Notes under the pieces: model-generated | What the model was told of the DNA's origin: nothing | Seen by the model: only the letters and a program-made list of their open reading frames with translations | Databases searched by the model: none | Position numbers and translations under genes: made by a program | Shown: piece after piece, positions 50,706-63,393 of the stretch | Numbering within the stretch: position 1 is the first letter of the stretch | How the letters are laid out: every line of letters starts with the position of its first letter | Origin: Anisakis pegreffii | Taxonomy: Eukaryota > Nematoda > Chromadorea > Rhabditida > Anisakidae | NCBI GenBank assembly: GCA_035041965.1 | Contig: JAPYMA010002210.1 | Span: forward strand, 62,001 to 126,000 | DNA: 64,000 nt | Reading direction: 5' to 3'

Positions 50706-50784
50706 TTTGGTGTCTATAACGAAAACATCGTCGTCACTTTAGGACTCCTAAAGTGACGACGATGCTTTCGTTATAGACATCAAA
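50706..50784. repeat. Near-perfect palindrome, 39-bp arms
   Basis: Core arms 50711-50744 and 50746-50779 are reverse complements with one mismatch in 34, around a single central C. Pairing extends about five more bases on each side with one further mismatch. The virtual absence of a loop favours a fold-back transposon or cruciform over a hairpin RNA. Confidence 0.85.
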
Positions 50785-52462
50785 GTTGCTGATCGTCACG
50801 TATCAAAGTGGGAATGGCTTTTTTCTTATGTTAGGAAAAATCAACAGTGCAATTTATTATTGGCAAAAATGGTGGCATGAGATGTTCTGAAGAAATATGG
50901 GGCGTGGTCCTCACTCAAATCGGTTCTTTAAACTGCTATAACTGAAGATTGATGACGCTTCGACGCAGATCAGGAATTCACATTACTTTTTCGAAATGAA
51001 AAAAGATTGTGAATGATTTGGCTGTGTTGAAATGTTGCGATCATTTGACGTTAAGGATGAATGTTTCTGGAACGGTTTCAGTTTTCGAATTCCGATGCAT
51101 TTATTTATCATCCTGCTCGATTGTTTGGTTACTCAACATATCTGGCCATACTACAGTGATATCAGCTATTGATAGAATCAATGGAATTTATGAATGAAGA
51201 GATCGCTGATGAAAATACATCGAAAAACTTTCGATATTATTCGCGTGCAGCAGAAAATTTCAAAATTCTTCCACTGCCCGTAAAAATCAAGCAGAAATTT
51301 TGTTGGAACTTGATGAGTTAGTTGGGTGAAAATTGTTGATCAGTAGAAAAGTTCGATTGCCTTTCCCATTAGCAAATATTTTTGTGACTATCCATATTTT
51401 CCATCCTTATATGTTTGATTTGAAAGAATTTGTTTTTGAGTGTTTTATGAGTTGATGAATATGTGGAATGAATGGAAAGTGAACTGCTTGCTGATGGTGG
51501 TTCGTTGAAGAAGTACATCGTTATTTGTCATTACAAAGTATTAAAACACAATTACTTTTCAGAGCCTTATTGATTGCAACATTATTTCGTTGTTGAACAG
51601 GTTTATGCAAAAAACATTAACACGGAGCAATTCATCAATTCGACAATAGAAGAAGCATCGAGCAGCTGACAATAAGCACATGGCAATAGGCTGGAATTAT
51701 TGTAATATCGAAACACCAAAAAAAAGGAATCTCCCTTAAAAGCGGAGGGAGAATGAAAATTTGAAACGGCTCAGTTCAGGACAAATGAGAGTTGCTTGCG
51801 AAAGCGTTGAAGAACTAGAAAATGGAGGATCGAGCAGATGGGCACAGTGATCGATTCGCAGCAAGAAGCACGAGCAGGTGTATACCATTCACAGGGCAAA
51901 ATTTTTTGAAGTTGTGGTTATGTGAGGGAGTGATAACGGCCTTGACAAGGCACACTTGAGTTCACAATATGGTGAAGATAAGGGAAAGTGAATGAAACTG
52001 ACCGAATTCAACTGTGCACCTTTCAAAGAAAAATACTGCAGGGGACGAACTTTTTTTTCGTAGGATGTTTGCACTGATTTTTAGTGAGTAATTCTGATCT
52101 TCTAGAGCCCAACCGTTCATGTCCCTATTATTGATGTTGTGATCAAACCTTCAGTTGATTGTTCCCGAGTTCAAGTTCCACTTGCGGAAAAATATTTTGT
52201 TGGAAAACGATCGATGCATCAGTATCATTATTGTTATCGCGCCTGAAAAATGCTGTGACTTGTCTTGTATCTGACGCTTCATCTAAGGTTAAAAGCAATT
52301 CGTGTTTAAAAAATTCCTTGACTTCACCGATCAAGAAGCTTCGAAGACTTGTGCGCTTCATAAATAAGATTAGCTTATTATTATGTGATTTCATGTCTTG
52401 AATCTAAATATCACCTTAAAATGGTTCATTGGTTACAGTTGTAAGGACACACGAAACTTGTA

Positions 52463-53000
52463 TTATTTGAACATTTTAATACAATTGCAAATATCGTCGC
52501 TCAGCCAGGGAAATATTGTTTTCAAATGGTTGAATCCTTGACAGGATTTGTCTATTGCTTTCACGAAGTGCTTCATGAGCCCAAGTTTTATTTGCAGCGG
52601 TGGTAGCAAAATTTTAGTTTGTTCAGTGACAGATGAATGCTGAACATTTTTCATTGCATGCTCCAGTGACTAACGAGGCGGTCATCCTTCCCTCATACAG
52701 TGGGAATCTCTTACCAGGATGTCTCATTAACATGGGAATCAACAGTCTTACTGCATCCACCCTGTAAGCCCATCATGAGAGCAACAACCTCAAAGTCAGC
52801 GCAGAGCTCCCGCTGATGCTCACCACATTCTATACTTCGCAGCATTTGCTAACAATAAACAATCTCATTGATTTCTTTCATACGTGATGCACAGCTCATA
52901 TAAGCTGACGGTTTACTATCAACGAGCATGTTGGAATCCGTTCTGGCAAGTACATGTATCTTCAAAACCAAAGCTAACAAGCAATATTAACCATGGTATT
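52463..53000 (-). pseudogene. Decayed copy of a transposon-like multi-copy gene
   Basis: Read on the minus strand with several stops and frame breaks. The recognisable pieces are ADFEVVALMMGLQGG (about 52790) and LLPPLQIKLGLMKHFVKA with FPWLSDD (52654-52463). From memory these match a repetitive protein family of unknown function found in many invertebrate genomes, in the same order. No intact frame remains. The frame at 52394-52143 (-) lies next to it, but I cannot link it. Confidence 0.5.
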
Positions 53001-53600
53001 CCATGATATTCTTCAGCAGGACCTCTAACAAATAAAAATTAGTACTCATCTCCCGAAAACATTCTGGTCATTGATCAGTTTTATACAAGCCATTGAAGAG
53101 TATTTGGTGAAAAACATTCAACGACCGCCCTATGCTCATCTATAGTTGCTATGAAATTATATTCGTGACAGTATTCATTTGTAAAATCAAATACGTTCCA
53201 ACCCGTATACATAATAAATTTATTGTCCACATATTCAGTATTCAAACCGCGATGCTATCTTGTTAGTCTCTCCGAGTGTATGAACAATTCAAGATTTGAC
53301 GATGCGATAATCAATTGTACGAACAATCAATCAGAAACATTTATCAAAGTATGACGTCTATTTACACAATTATCGCATTAAACAACAATATTAATGAGCA
53401 ATTTGTTAACAACGGGAAAAATATTATGAGTTTTTTTTTGTAAATTATAGTATAATACAAATTCGAAATGATTTTTACGTTCACAATTTATAATGCCTCT
53501 AAGACGAACTTCACACTACTCATTGCCAGGTGATATGGCAATTTGTCACGCTTTCTGCATGCAATCAATCACCTATTCAATGGCACAACTCTCGTTTGCA

Positions 53601-55610
53601 TTAAAGCTCTTGTTTGCACAAACCGAAGAATTGAAGCATTTGCTGAATAGCTCCCGGGTCACCGAGATTTGTCTTCAGCGTTTGCATGTTTGATGACCCG
53701 TCAGGCCTGGGCGGATTTGGTCCAAAACTAAAATAAACCGATAACGATAGCGAATAAGCACTGATAGGGTATATTATTGAATGAAATGTTCGTCGCTCTA
53801 TCAGAATATCTGCATGTTGTTGTGTTGTTTTTTGGCCTAGGAAGTTGAGTTTCGTTAACTGAAAGGGCATTTTTGAAAATTGAAAACAGCAAGATGTGAA
53901 GCAACCTTTGCAGTTTGACGAGTGAATCTAGTTTCTGCATATCGTTATCATTCTTGACACCAATCGTCAAACTATTATCGTCACGGCTCAAAAGGAACGA
54001 CGGACCCTCGGTGGTTGATGACGTCGGGAACACGAGCTTTTTATTACTCGGTAACGCTACTTGTGCTAACGTTAAGCCGTCCTGCAGAAAACACTCATAG
54101 ATGAAAGCTAATAATGAGGAAATTATGATTCGATGGTTCCAATGACTGCATGCAACGGAATGCAATTTGAGATGAATGTGAAGACTGCCGATCAAACATC
54201 AAATTTATCAAGCAACAAGCATTTCTTCTCGAATGTATCGAACGTTACCAATATGTTAGCGTGAAAATTGAAAAGTAAGAGAATCACACCAATTATACAA
54301 GAACTTATGGATGATTAAGAGCCTTCGCCTTAGGTCTCTTAAAGCTCACCGGAATAAAAAAAGATTAAAAAGCTTGTGGTACCTGAAGATTCTGAAGGAG
54401 ATCGGAGACCCCACTTAGGAAGCCGCCTTTGCCTTCGTATTTGGCCTTATCGAAATTCTCATCAATTGCATCGTAATAATCCAACGCTTTATCTTCTCGT
54501 TCCCCGGTTGTTATCTCATTTGATGATAGTGATGTCGGTTTACCAGTCATAAACGATTCTTGCGAACCTTCCAAGTCTGATTCTTCCTTGAATGTTTCCT
54601 TTCACCATATTTCATGTATCATAATGAATATCAAAATCGATAGTGAAGTCCTCTCCTCACTATTCATCTAGATCAGATGATTTTTGACAAGCATGAAATT
54701 AGGTGATCGACGAACACCAAAAACCTTTTAGCTAATGCATCAAATTTTTTCTCACTCAAACTTTTTCCACTTGACTGATCGGTTAACTATGTGTATGCAA
54801 CTGCAAAATGGCAGATAAACTGAGAAGTAACAAGCAATGAAAATAACTAACCACAGTGGTAGTGCTGGGTGCAGTAGTGAGAGGTAATACAGTTGCACTT
54901 AAGGAAACAGGTGGCATCACAGTTAAACTCAACATCGATAATGGATCCATTGACTGAATTTGGTCAACATTCATTGATGACTGTTTTTTGAAGCAATCGA
55001 AATCACAATCAAACACGAAATGATATTTGAACGAATGCAAACTAAAAAATTATACGATAAAAAGAGACAACATCAAAGTGCACCTGTCCAAAGAGATTAC
55101 CAAATCTTGCGGGTGCTGACGGTATCACTGGCGGCCAAAACGAACCACTGGGAAAAGCATTAATTTGGTTGGTGCTTTCGAAAAGCCGTAGTCTTCTGTG
55201 GTCGTCTAACTGCTCTTGTTGCATAAACACTGGATTCAGCTCCTCAAATGCACTAAGAGTTACAATTGAATTTGCAGATCACATTGCGATAAAAATTTCA
55301 CTCACATTATGGGCCACTGAAAATTAGCCAATGACTTCAAGAAACTCAGTTTTTTACAGTGAAATGAAATTCTCTGATAATTAAAATTCACGCTGATATC
55401 AAATTCACAATTTAGGGCAGAACTGAACATCTTATGGTGTTCGCAAATAGAGAAGAAAAATTTCGGTCGAGATTCATATTTTAAAAAAAAGCGATAGACT
55501 GGATTTAATTTTCGCTTCATTTGGATGAATGTAAAGGAATGAACTGCAATAATTCAAAGATATTAGCGACATCATTCTTACAATAATATGAAGAATATCA
55601 AAGATCAAGC

Positions 55611-55644
<34 letters not shown>

Positions 55645-58600
55645 GCTATTGTATTAAATCCATTTATCTTCGCATAAAATGAGGGGAAAAACGAACTATT
55701 GGTGGGAATCGACCTCTGGACCATTCGTTTGGAATCTGACGACGTGCTCGAACTGGATCGATAGCCAACAGACCGAATTTCTTGGCTACTAGATCAACGG
55801 GGCACAGCTGGAGCCACCAACGTAGATCACTGAAATAAGATAATTCAGAATAATTTTTGGAAGTGTTGTGAACGAAATAAAATGAAATGCATAAAGCGAT
55901 CGATCACACCTATGAAAATGAGAACATGAATTGCATGTAGAATACGTTCTACTGGCTCAATTATCGAATTCATTTGAATCCGTCGGAAATATATATTTGA
56001 GATGGATGGATCGCCTTTCACAAGCGATTTTTATCCTCCATTTTCTAGTGGTGCATTTTTATCCTCCATTTCAATGGGTGAAATGAAGAAGAAATGGAGA
56101 TGCGGATGGTTGGCTGGTAATAAACATATGCGGGTTTCATTAAGGAAAATATTAACGGCAATATTCGATAATTGAACAGGCAGAAAGTTAACGTCGATAA
56201 AGTTAAATTGTTAAGCAAAAATGAAAATCATCGGCGACAATCGTTAATTTTGAGCGTACATCTGTTCTCTTTTATAAAATGAATTGTCACTGTCAGACCT
56301 CATTCCTTTATGATGACAATTTTCGACGACTATCAATCATAAAGTATGTTTGTACATGCGTCATGCTGATGTTTTGTATATAATACTTAGCAAATGTTCC
56401 GATGCTCGCAATCTCCATGTGCCACATCGATTTTTTTGGGGGAGGGGGGAGGGGCGGAAGGAGGTGGAAATTAAGCACAGTCGTTTATTCTTACACAAAA
56501 AAGGTTACGGCAGTAATTAACGATTAGGAGAGCTCTATTAATAATTACCAACCTACAGACATATGGGACATTCAATTGACATGTTACTTCCGACTTAAAT
56601 GAATATGAGAGATGCACATGATCGCAAAAATGCTTTAAATTCTTTGACACTAACTCATTTTCGGGCATTGCGTGCCACTTGCGTACAACTTGTGTACCGG
56701 ATGAAAACGAAGAAGCTCGCTTGATGTCGTTCAAAAACTTTGTTTCAATACAATCCTCCGTTCGAATCTTCACCGATTCACTACCACAGCATAAAATTTG
56801 CCATGAAGTTACATTTTTCGCACTTCCTTCAACAATTTCCAGTCCAGCCGTGTACTGTAATCAGTTAGATGAGCAATTCACCCGTCAACAGATGCACTAG
56901 AATAGAATAGAATAGAGTAATGTGAACGGAAATAAAGAATAAACTAATCATGTTGGGTAATTGTTGTTTGCCATTGCGCTAGATCAGTGGTTCTCACGTT
57001 CGGGTGCGCCAGTACTCCTTTGGATGATCTGACAGGCCGCCGTAACCCCCAGCCCCCTCCCCCTCCCTCTCATCTGATAAAACTTGCTATTTCTACTTAT
57101 AACGTCAGGAACAAACGAGAAATCGATATGGACATTTCTCAGCGGCGTGAAACAAATTAGTTTTCCGTAATGAAACAAGTATTTTCAGAACTTCATTTAT
57201 CCATGCAGAAACAATACGAACGTCGGCAATCAAAAATGAAAAATCAGTCTTTTCATTTATAAGTATGGGAATTAATTTTCGCTGTAGAATTTCAAAGTAA
57301 AATGACCACATGGTACACATTTGTCATTAAACAGATGCCTATGACACGATTGAGCAGTTGCTTTATTCGCAAAAATTCATTTACGAACCAAAAATTCCTT
57401 TATATGCAGTAATTAAAAAACTCATCGAAACTTTTCAGTGCAACCGAATGATAGTAATTGAATTCAAAAACATTCGATCGCCCCACACCAAACCAATTAG
57501 CTTTTCTGTCGCACCAAAGAGTTCAACGAGTTCATACTGTTCATGACTGACGATACCAGCCAATATTAAAGAACTTACGAAATAATTGTGACTCCTTCAG
57601 AATGACTTTTGTTCAGACCTAGGCGAGCTAGAGATACTCAGAAAATAGGACAAAGAAGAGCGTTTTCATGAACAAGCCGCGTTTAGATATCCGAGTGAAA
57701 AATACACCACCACAACGTAATGCTAATTTCCCAACCATCTCCAATACTCCCGACGCCCTCAAATTACCCAAAACGGGTAATTTCACTCCTTATGAAAACC
57801 ACTGTCTTATGTTGCTTATTATTGCAATCGGTTGTGATTACATTGTCTATGACACGCTCACTTCAAACTGATTCAGATGGATTCTCATTCTTTTCAGACG
57901 TGTTGTATTCACTCTCATAGTTATTACGTGCGAATATCGTTCTCTTGATGATTTTTTCTCATTCACTTCGTCTCATTTCACTTCACAGTTCGAATCAATT
58001 TCTTATTCTGTAGCATATACTATTTAATGGACATGTTGACGAGTGTTGACAGCCGAAATCAACAATGCAGCATACGAATATTATTTCTCAACAACGTTCG
58101 ACAGTCAAATGATCAATTATAGAGTGTACTTGATAGAATGAGAATTTGACTTTAATTATTGCGTGAAATGAATGAGAAATTAGCAAAAGAGAACAGTTTC
58201 AGAGATAAAAGCTATGAGAGTGATTGTAGCATCAAGGAAAAGAATGAAAACCCTGTTAAAACGAACAGAAATCATGTTAGATCCGGATGAGCTAATGATA
58301 CTCACGATCAGAAAATAGGAGAATGAAGAGTGTTGCCATCAACTATCCGCATTTATATACCCGAGTTAAAAACACCATCACAATTGTGTTCTATCATAAC
58401 ACAACAACTGCACGGAATACTAATTTCCCGACCCCCTCCATTACCCCTTGACACCTCCAAATAATCCAAAATCGGTACTTTCACCCTAAATGAGAACCAC
58501 TGCTTTAGAATGAATAAACAGTAGTGCAGGCGCAGCCAGAATGATCAATAAAGTTTGCTAGAGATAATCTTCATCTAGTGATCTCGTGAATAATTCAATA

Positions 58601-59309
58601 GCTATGAATCATTTCACCTAATCAGATAGGATATATTTTAAGGTCACAAGCAAGACTGTATCATATAGGTACCTTATCACTTCCACAACTCAAATAAATG
58701 TCACCATTTTCTGAGGTTGCCACATCCGATACGTTGCATTCTTCGTCGAGCACCTGAAAATTGAAAGAATGACTCACACTGAACAATAATCGAGTGTCTT
58801 TTGAAGTTTATCGCAGCACTAATGGATGTTTTCGAATTGGAAAGGCAAATGACATATATTGGTCGCAAATGACCTTTGACATATCCTAATTTATTTCACA
58901 CACAGCTTCTTCTCAATTTCATATCTTGCGAATGCGTCGCCTCATTTGAACGCATTTTTTTATCAGTAACGGATCGCAACTGATAATTTTCACATTTGCA
59001 AGATCTTTTCGAGGACCGTCCGTTTAATTTCCCAAAATATGAGCAGAATTTCGAAATCATCTGAGGTAAAGCAAACTGATCGTGAATGATTTACAATGCA
59101 TCTGTCAAATAAAAGACATGAATGTGACGAACCGAATATGGACCAGTGAACTTTGAGCAAGAGAATGAGTAGAATCGTTCGGTGCCATCATGTGCTGAAG
59201 CAAAACGCGATAAATAGTATCCGTTGGGACACTGAAACGCTGTGGAACCACCGGCACTAATGCAGTTCAGTAATTTTTGCAGAATAATCAACAGTAATAA
59301 TCGATACAT
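53601..59309 (-). CDS. Secreted dermatopontin-like matrix protein, 9 exons
   Basis: Exons in coding order: 59309-59133, 58753-58673, 56854-56679, 55829-55697, 55242-55084, 54953-54852, 54586-54383, 54081-53906, 53727-53601 (TAA); about 444 aa. A signal peptide (MYRLLLLIIL, cleavage near residue 19) is followed by FQCPNGYYL, FSCSK, DEECNV, YLSCGSDK, WQILCCGS, EDCIET and RNDLRWWLQLC, the cysteine and Arg-x-x-Arg-Trp order of dermatopontin. That domain (about 25-155) acts in extracellular matrix; vertebrate dermatopontin binds collagen and decorin. The remaining 290 residues are Ser/Thr/Pro- and acid-rich, lack a known domain and end FFGLCKQEL. The join 55697/55242 is unsure: the better acceptor at 55253 needs another phase. 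An AG at 59321-59323, 11 bases before the ATG, could be a trans-splice acceptor. Confidence 0.75.
55611..55644. repeat. (ATT)n microsatellite
   Basis: About eleven uninterrupted TAT/ATT units in the intron between exons 55829-55697 and 55242-55084 of the dermatopontin-like gene. Confidence 0.97.
56437..56466. other. G-rich tract with quadruplex potential
   Basis: Runs of 5, 6 and 4 G separated by single bases, then GCGGAAGGAGG, preceded by seven T. It lies in intron 3 of the dermatopontin-like gene, so the pre-mRNA carries the C-rich strand. Confidence 0.6.
56996..58502. mobile_element. hAT (Charlie-like) element of 1,507 bp in intron 2 of the dermatopontin-like gene
   Basis: Perfect 12-bp terminal inverted repeats: CAGTGGTTCTCA at 56996-57007 and TGAGAACCACTG at 58491-58502. 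Flanking 8-mers cgctagat and ctttagaa match at 5 of 8 and share the TAGA core that Charlie-type elements favour. A second right-end copy (TGAAAACCACTG, 57793-57804) and about 190 bp before it resemble the last 220 bp of the element, so it carries an internal duplication or a nested insertion. No transposase frame. A C-rich tract lies at 57045-57072. Confidence 0.75.
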
Positions 59310-59434
59310 CGCCCTCGTTTCTGCAAGCACATCATCGACTTACAACACAGCTCTTGAAGGAATCAATTCATAACGCACACAAATACAACAGCTCAATCAG
59401 GTTTATCGCTAACGTGTTTTGACATAATATTTCA

Positions 59435-60772
59435 GATCACACGCTACATTCACGCAATCTTACGAGCATTTACAGCGGACGCATTCAAAAAGCGAGGTTT
59501 GCTGTTGTGTGCAACTGGAAGCGCGGTCCTTTCTGGGAGTTCGTAAAGCGAAATTAATTTTTTTTAAAACTAGCTCAACGAAAATTCGGATGTTAAATGA
59601 TGTCGAAGGAAAAATGAATAGCTGTCGTCTAGATCGTTCTGATGGATACGAAACTGTTGCGAGTATTCATGTAGCACCAAAAAAACTTCGGAATCATCTG
59701 AATACTCACGGTCGTTCGAATGTAGTTCAGTTCTTGAATTAGATCTTTGGAGAAGAATGAACTAGACTCAACTGGAGATTATCGAAATCTTCTATATGAT
59801 TCAGGAAAATCACAATAATCAGGAAAAAAGGTTCCAGTATATTTGTAAACTTTGAGCACATTAACTAAACTTGTTAAAGGTGAAAGACTGAAGGGAATCA
59901 AGATTCTCGTTCTACAATGTTGCAAGAAAGGAAAACATGATCAAGAGAGAGCAATCCGTTTGAAGCGCCCAATGAATTACGAAACAGAACCACGTAATCG
60001 AGTGATCAAGAATGTGTTATAAAACGTTTCGGATCGTTCGAAATCATCCTGCAGTGAAAAAATGGACGAAAATGGCACAGTGAAATGTAAAGTGATGCTG
60101 AAGGATACAGCGACGAACAGTCAACACACGAATGAGAGCAGTTAACCACCTAACTTTATGGGTCATCTGATTGTGAAATTCATTGATACGAAACGTTTAA
60201 ATCCAAGCGCATAGGTGTGATCTGCATGCAGTGTCGGCCGCATTTGAGCGAATGTGATTCATATCCTACAATAACAACGCAATCAATTTTAGTGAATCAC
60301 TCAAAAATATGAATCGATGAACTGATTGTCAAAAAGATTTATTAAGATGTCACTATTATCTTAGCCAAGATCGTAACAAAAATTCCCATTAAGTGCACGA
60401 ATAATGTAATGTCTGAATAAATTGCCTTTGTTTTATTTCAGACGTTTTATAGCTTCAAAACTGAAACCCAAAACATCTTCATGATACACTGTAATATTTG
60501 CACGCTTTTCGGCTTTTCGAAATTTCGGAAAAGTCTCGGGCGTAATGAATTTACAAAATCATTTTTCTGCAGAATGCGCCCTCGTACTCTGACTCATCAC
60601 AACCTCACAGGCTATGTGCAAACTTGGCGTTCAGTCGTGCAGTTTATCTGGTCACTTTCACTTTTTGGATTATTCCTGTGAGCGTATTATTCGAATCTAT
60701 GAATGATCAGCCGCCACATCCGACTAAATCGCAGATTGAAGATGCGTTTCAGCGACGATATGTTTGGTTATG
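59435..60772 (+). CDS. Unresolved coding-like frames, possible gene or remnant
   Basis: Two pieces look coding. First, after TTTCAG at 59434, a frame of 41 codons ends at TC/GTAAAG (59552), reading ITRYIHAILRAF then KKRGLLLCATGSAVLSG, a possible membrane helix; an overlapping frame stays open to 59742. Second, after a strong acceptor (TTTCTGCAG, 60573), 66 codons run to a TGA at 60770-60772, with a helix (AVYLVTFTFWIIPVSVLF) and end IEDAFQRRYVWL. No exon joins them in phase and no start codon was found. Divergent from the dermatopontin-like gene. I do not recognise the protein. Confidence 0.3.
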
Positions 60773-63393
60773 AATTGAAATTGCATTTGTGGTATGTGGC
60801 ATTGACCCATTCCAGTTTAGTGACAACGAACATTGTGTATAGAATTTAAATCCAACACTAAAGGCAATTTTCCGATTTTAAAAGTTCTACCTTGATATCG
60901 TCATATGAAAACTTCGTAATATGCCTCGTTTTGTGTGCGCATGCATTGCCGAAATGGCCACTCGTTAGAAGACATTCTCGCTTTGGTAATGACGCCATTT
61001 TCCAGAAAAAAAAATGAAATTAACATTGCACGCTTTATCGTGCAATGATCTATTAGAGCATTCCTTATTATGAAATCTTTTCAGCGTACAATGTTAACGT
61101 ATCAGCACACAAATATCAATTACTTACAAGAATCTATCCAACAAATCGCCTAACGATAAGATATGAGCATAAAAAGCCAATTCCCTCTGGAAAGAGAATT
61201 GAAAGGCTAGACTGTTTACGGTGGTAATGTTCAAGTCATACAGCGAAAAGACCTTCTTACGAAGCAGAATTAATCTCAGCTGAAAATATCAGGAATTTTC
61301 ATTTCAGTTACTAAGAACGTTCTCAATTTTTGTCATTCAATAATTCAATTGTGCCAAACGTGTGTTATTACATTACCAAATCAAGAATTAAATAAGGACT
61401 ACCAAATTAATGTCATCAGTTAATTGCCAATTACCAATTAATTACCATTCAATTACCGCAAGAGGTTACTTTCCTAATTTTGAGAAACGTCTTTATGGGT
61501 ATTTACGTCTTTGTAATCCAGTTTATGAAGCATTCACCTATCTTTTAAACTTTAGCGAATTGAAACTTTTACTTGTTGTTTTTCCACTCTCTATCATAAA
61601 TCGCCCCTTACGCATCCCTCATCAACACTTTCAATTTTACTCATTCAATTATGTTTTTTTTTGTGTTATTTTCTTTCAGTTTTTCAACTGCAATGGTTTC
61701 ATATCTGATCGTACTGAAATTTTACTTGAAGTGGAGCGATTTTTTGAATTGAGAACGCAGCTCCACACCTATTGTGTACAAAAAAGCGGGAAGCAAAGCA
61801 ATCTTTGCTATATGATATGATGACAAGGTTTAGTTTAAGAACTATACTTTGATAGCATAAAAGTAAGGAACCATTGACGCCAATACAATAATTACTTCGG
61901 CGAATGTGCAGTGGTGATTCATATAAGAGACAATATTGGGTGACACGTCTGGAAATTTGCGATGTGAACTGATTAATTGTGTGGTCGTTTCGAAATGATA
62001 ATGTTGATGGTGATCGAATAGTCGTTATCGTGGTGGTGATCGCGAATGAGCTTTGTGTCGGATGTCGAACCGAAAAAACAAAAAACCATAGAAACATACT
62101 GCCAGAGGACGTCTTATGTACTGAGAAGAATTAGCGGATTAAAGTTAAATGCTTGGAAACGATAAGCATGGAGAATAATGTTTCCAGGAATGTTTGGCGG
62201 AATGAATTCATAAAATTAATCGGACACAGAATTGATTTTTTGTGATAATAGAAGCAGTCAGATAATGATGTTTGAAAACATAGTTGTGTTGATGATATTA
62301 GTTTGAGAATTTTGAATAAAAAAATTTCAGTTAATGTGATTGAATAATTTGAACGTTGCTTGCTCTGTAGGCAACTGACTGCGAGCAGGAAAAGCGAGCA
62401 ACAAGAAAACGCCGAATGAGAAACAACCGAAAATGTTTATAGGATTTAGTTTGATATGGAGTTGAATGAGATTATTTCATCAGGTTAAAAATTGTGAACG
62501 TTGTGTTAATGATTGAAATTACGTATGCATTCAAATGAGCGATTGAGTTACGAGTCATTGTGCATTCAAACGGCATCCCATTAACATTTTAAGTGCGATG
62601 CTGCGATAACACATCCACTCACCACATGAACATGCTTAACCTCCGTGAGTGATGAATGGTTATAACTCCTCGTTAGATTATGAGTTGCGACGACTGGGCG
62701 TGAAGAATTCCATCATGATCTGAAATTTTCGTTAAATCTCATATTATATCTCATCGTTCATGCTGATAACACTCCGCTGATACGCGATCCACTTCCTCTT
62801 TATGTGATCATGTTCTTCGTTTGTATGTGTATGGTGACGAAGTAAGTAGTTCGATGTGAACAGTAACTAGTGTTGTTTCCGGTTGCGGTGCTTTTATTAG
62901 CTTCAATCAGAAGAAGAACAATTCAAGCTGAGAAGCGGCATCAAATTTTTTTGTACGTCACTATACCCACTTTCCCGTTCCGATCCTCCAGCATTTAAGC
63001 TATTTCTGATCTTCGAGTTTTTCCGAATTCTGGTTCAGATCTATCACAGTTCCGGTGGTTTTCTTTTGGTTCGTATTTCAAAAATTCTTCTATTTCGGTC
63101 CCTATTCCACTGCGTCTTCATCAAGTTGACTGGGTGTACGGAAGGTCGAATTAGTGAAATTGAGGTGAACTCTGAAGTGAACAGAAACGATCAAGCAAGC
63201 TCAACCTATCATTAGATGAAAACAAGAACTTTGCGAACAGCAAAATGTCTTCAGAAAAAATGAGTATCAGCAATTTCAGCCTTGAGCAAAGACTCGAATC
63301 AGTTCAGCTTTTCAGAGCGTTCGTCAAAGGTATAATTTATTCGAACTATGACGCAGTCCGATGTCTAACTGCTAAGAATAGCACAATCGTTGC
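60773..63393. other. Region with overlapping antisense open frames, no assigned gene
   Basis: A 136-codon frame at 61410-61820 (+) overlaps a 132-codon frame at 62097-61699 (-). An acceptor (TTCTTTCAG) near 61679 precedes GFISDRTEILLEVERFF on the + strand. Neither frame has a known motif. The rest is AT-rich with nothing recognised. Confidence 0.35.

Noticed and set aside
61699..62097. 132-codon minus-strand frame
   Set aside because: Overlaps an equally long + frame; neither has a motif, so I would not assign a gene to either.
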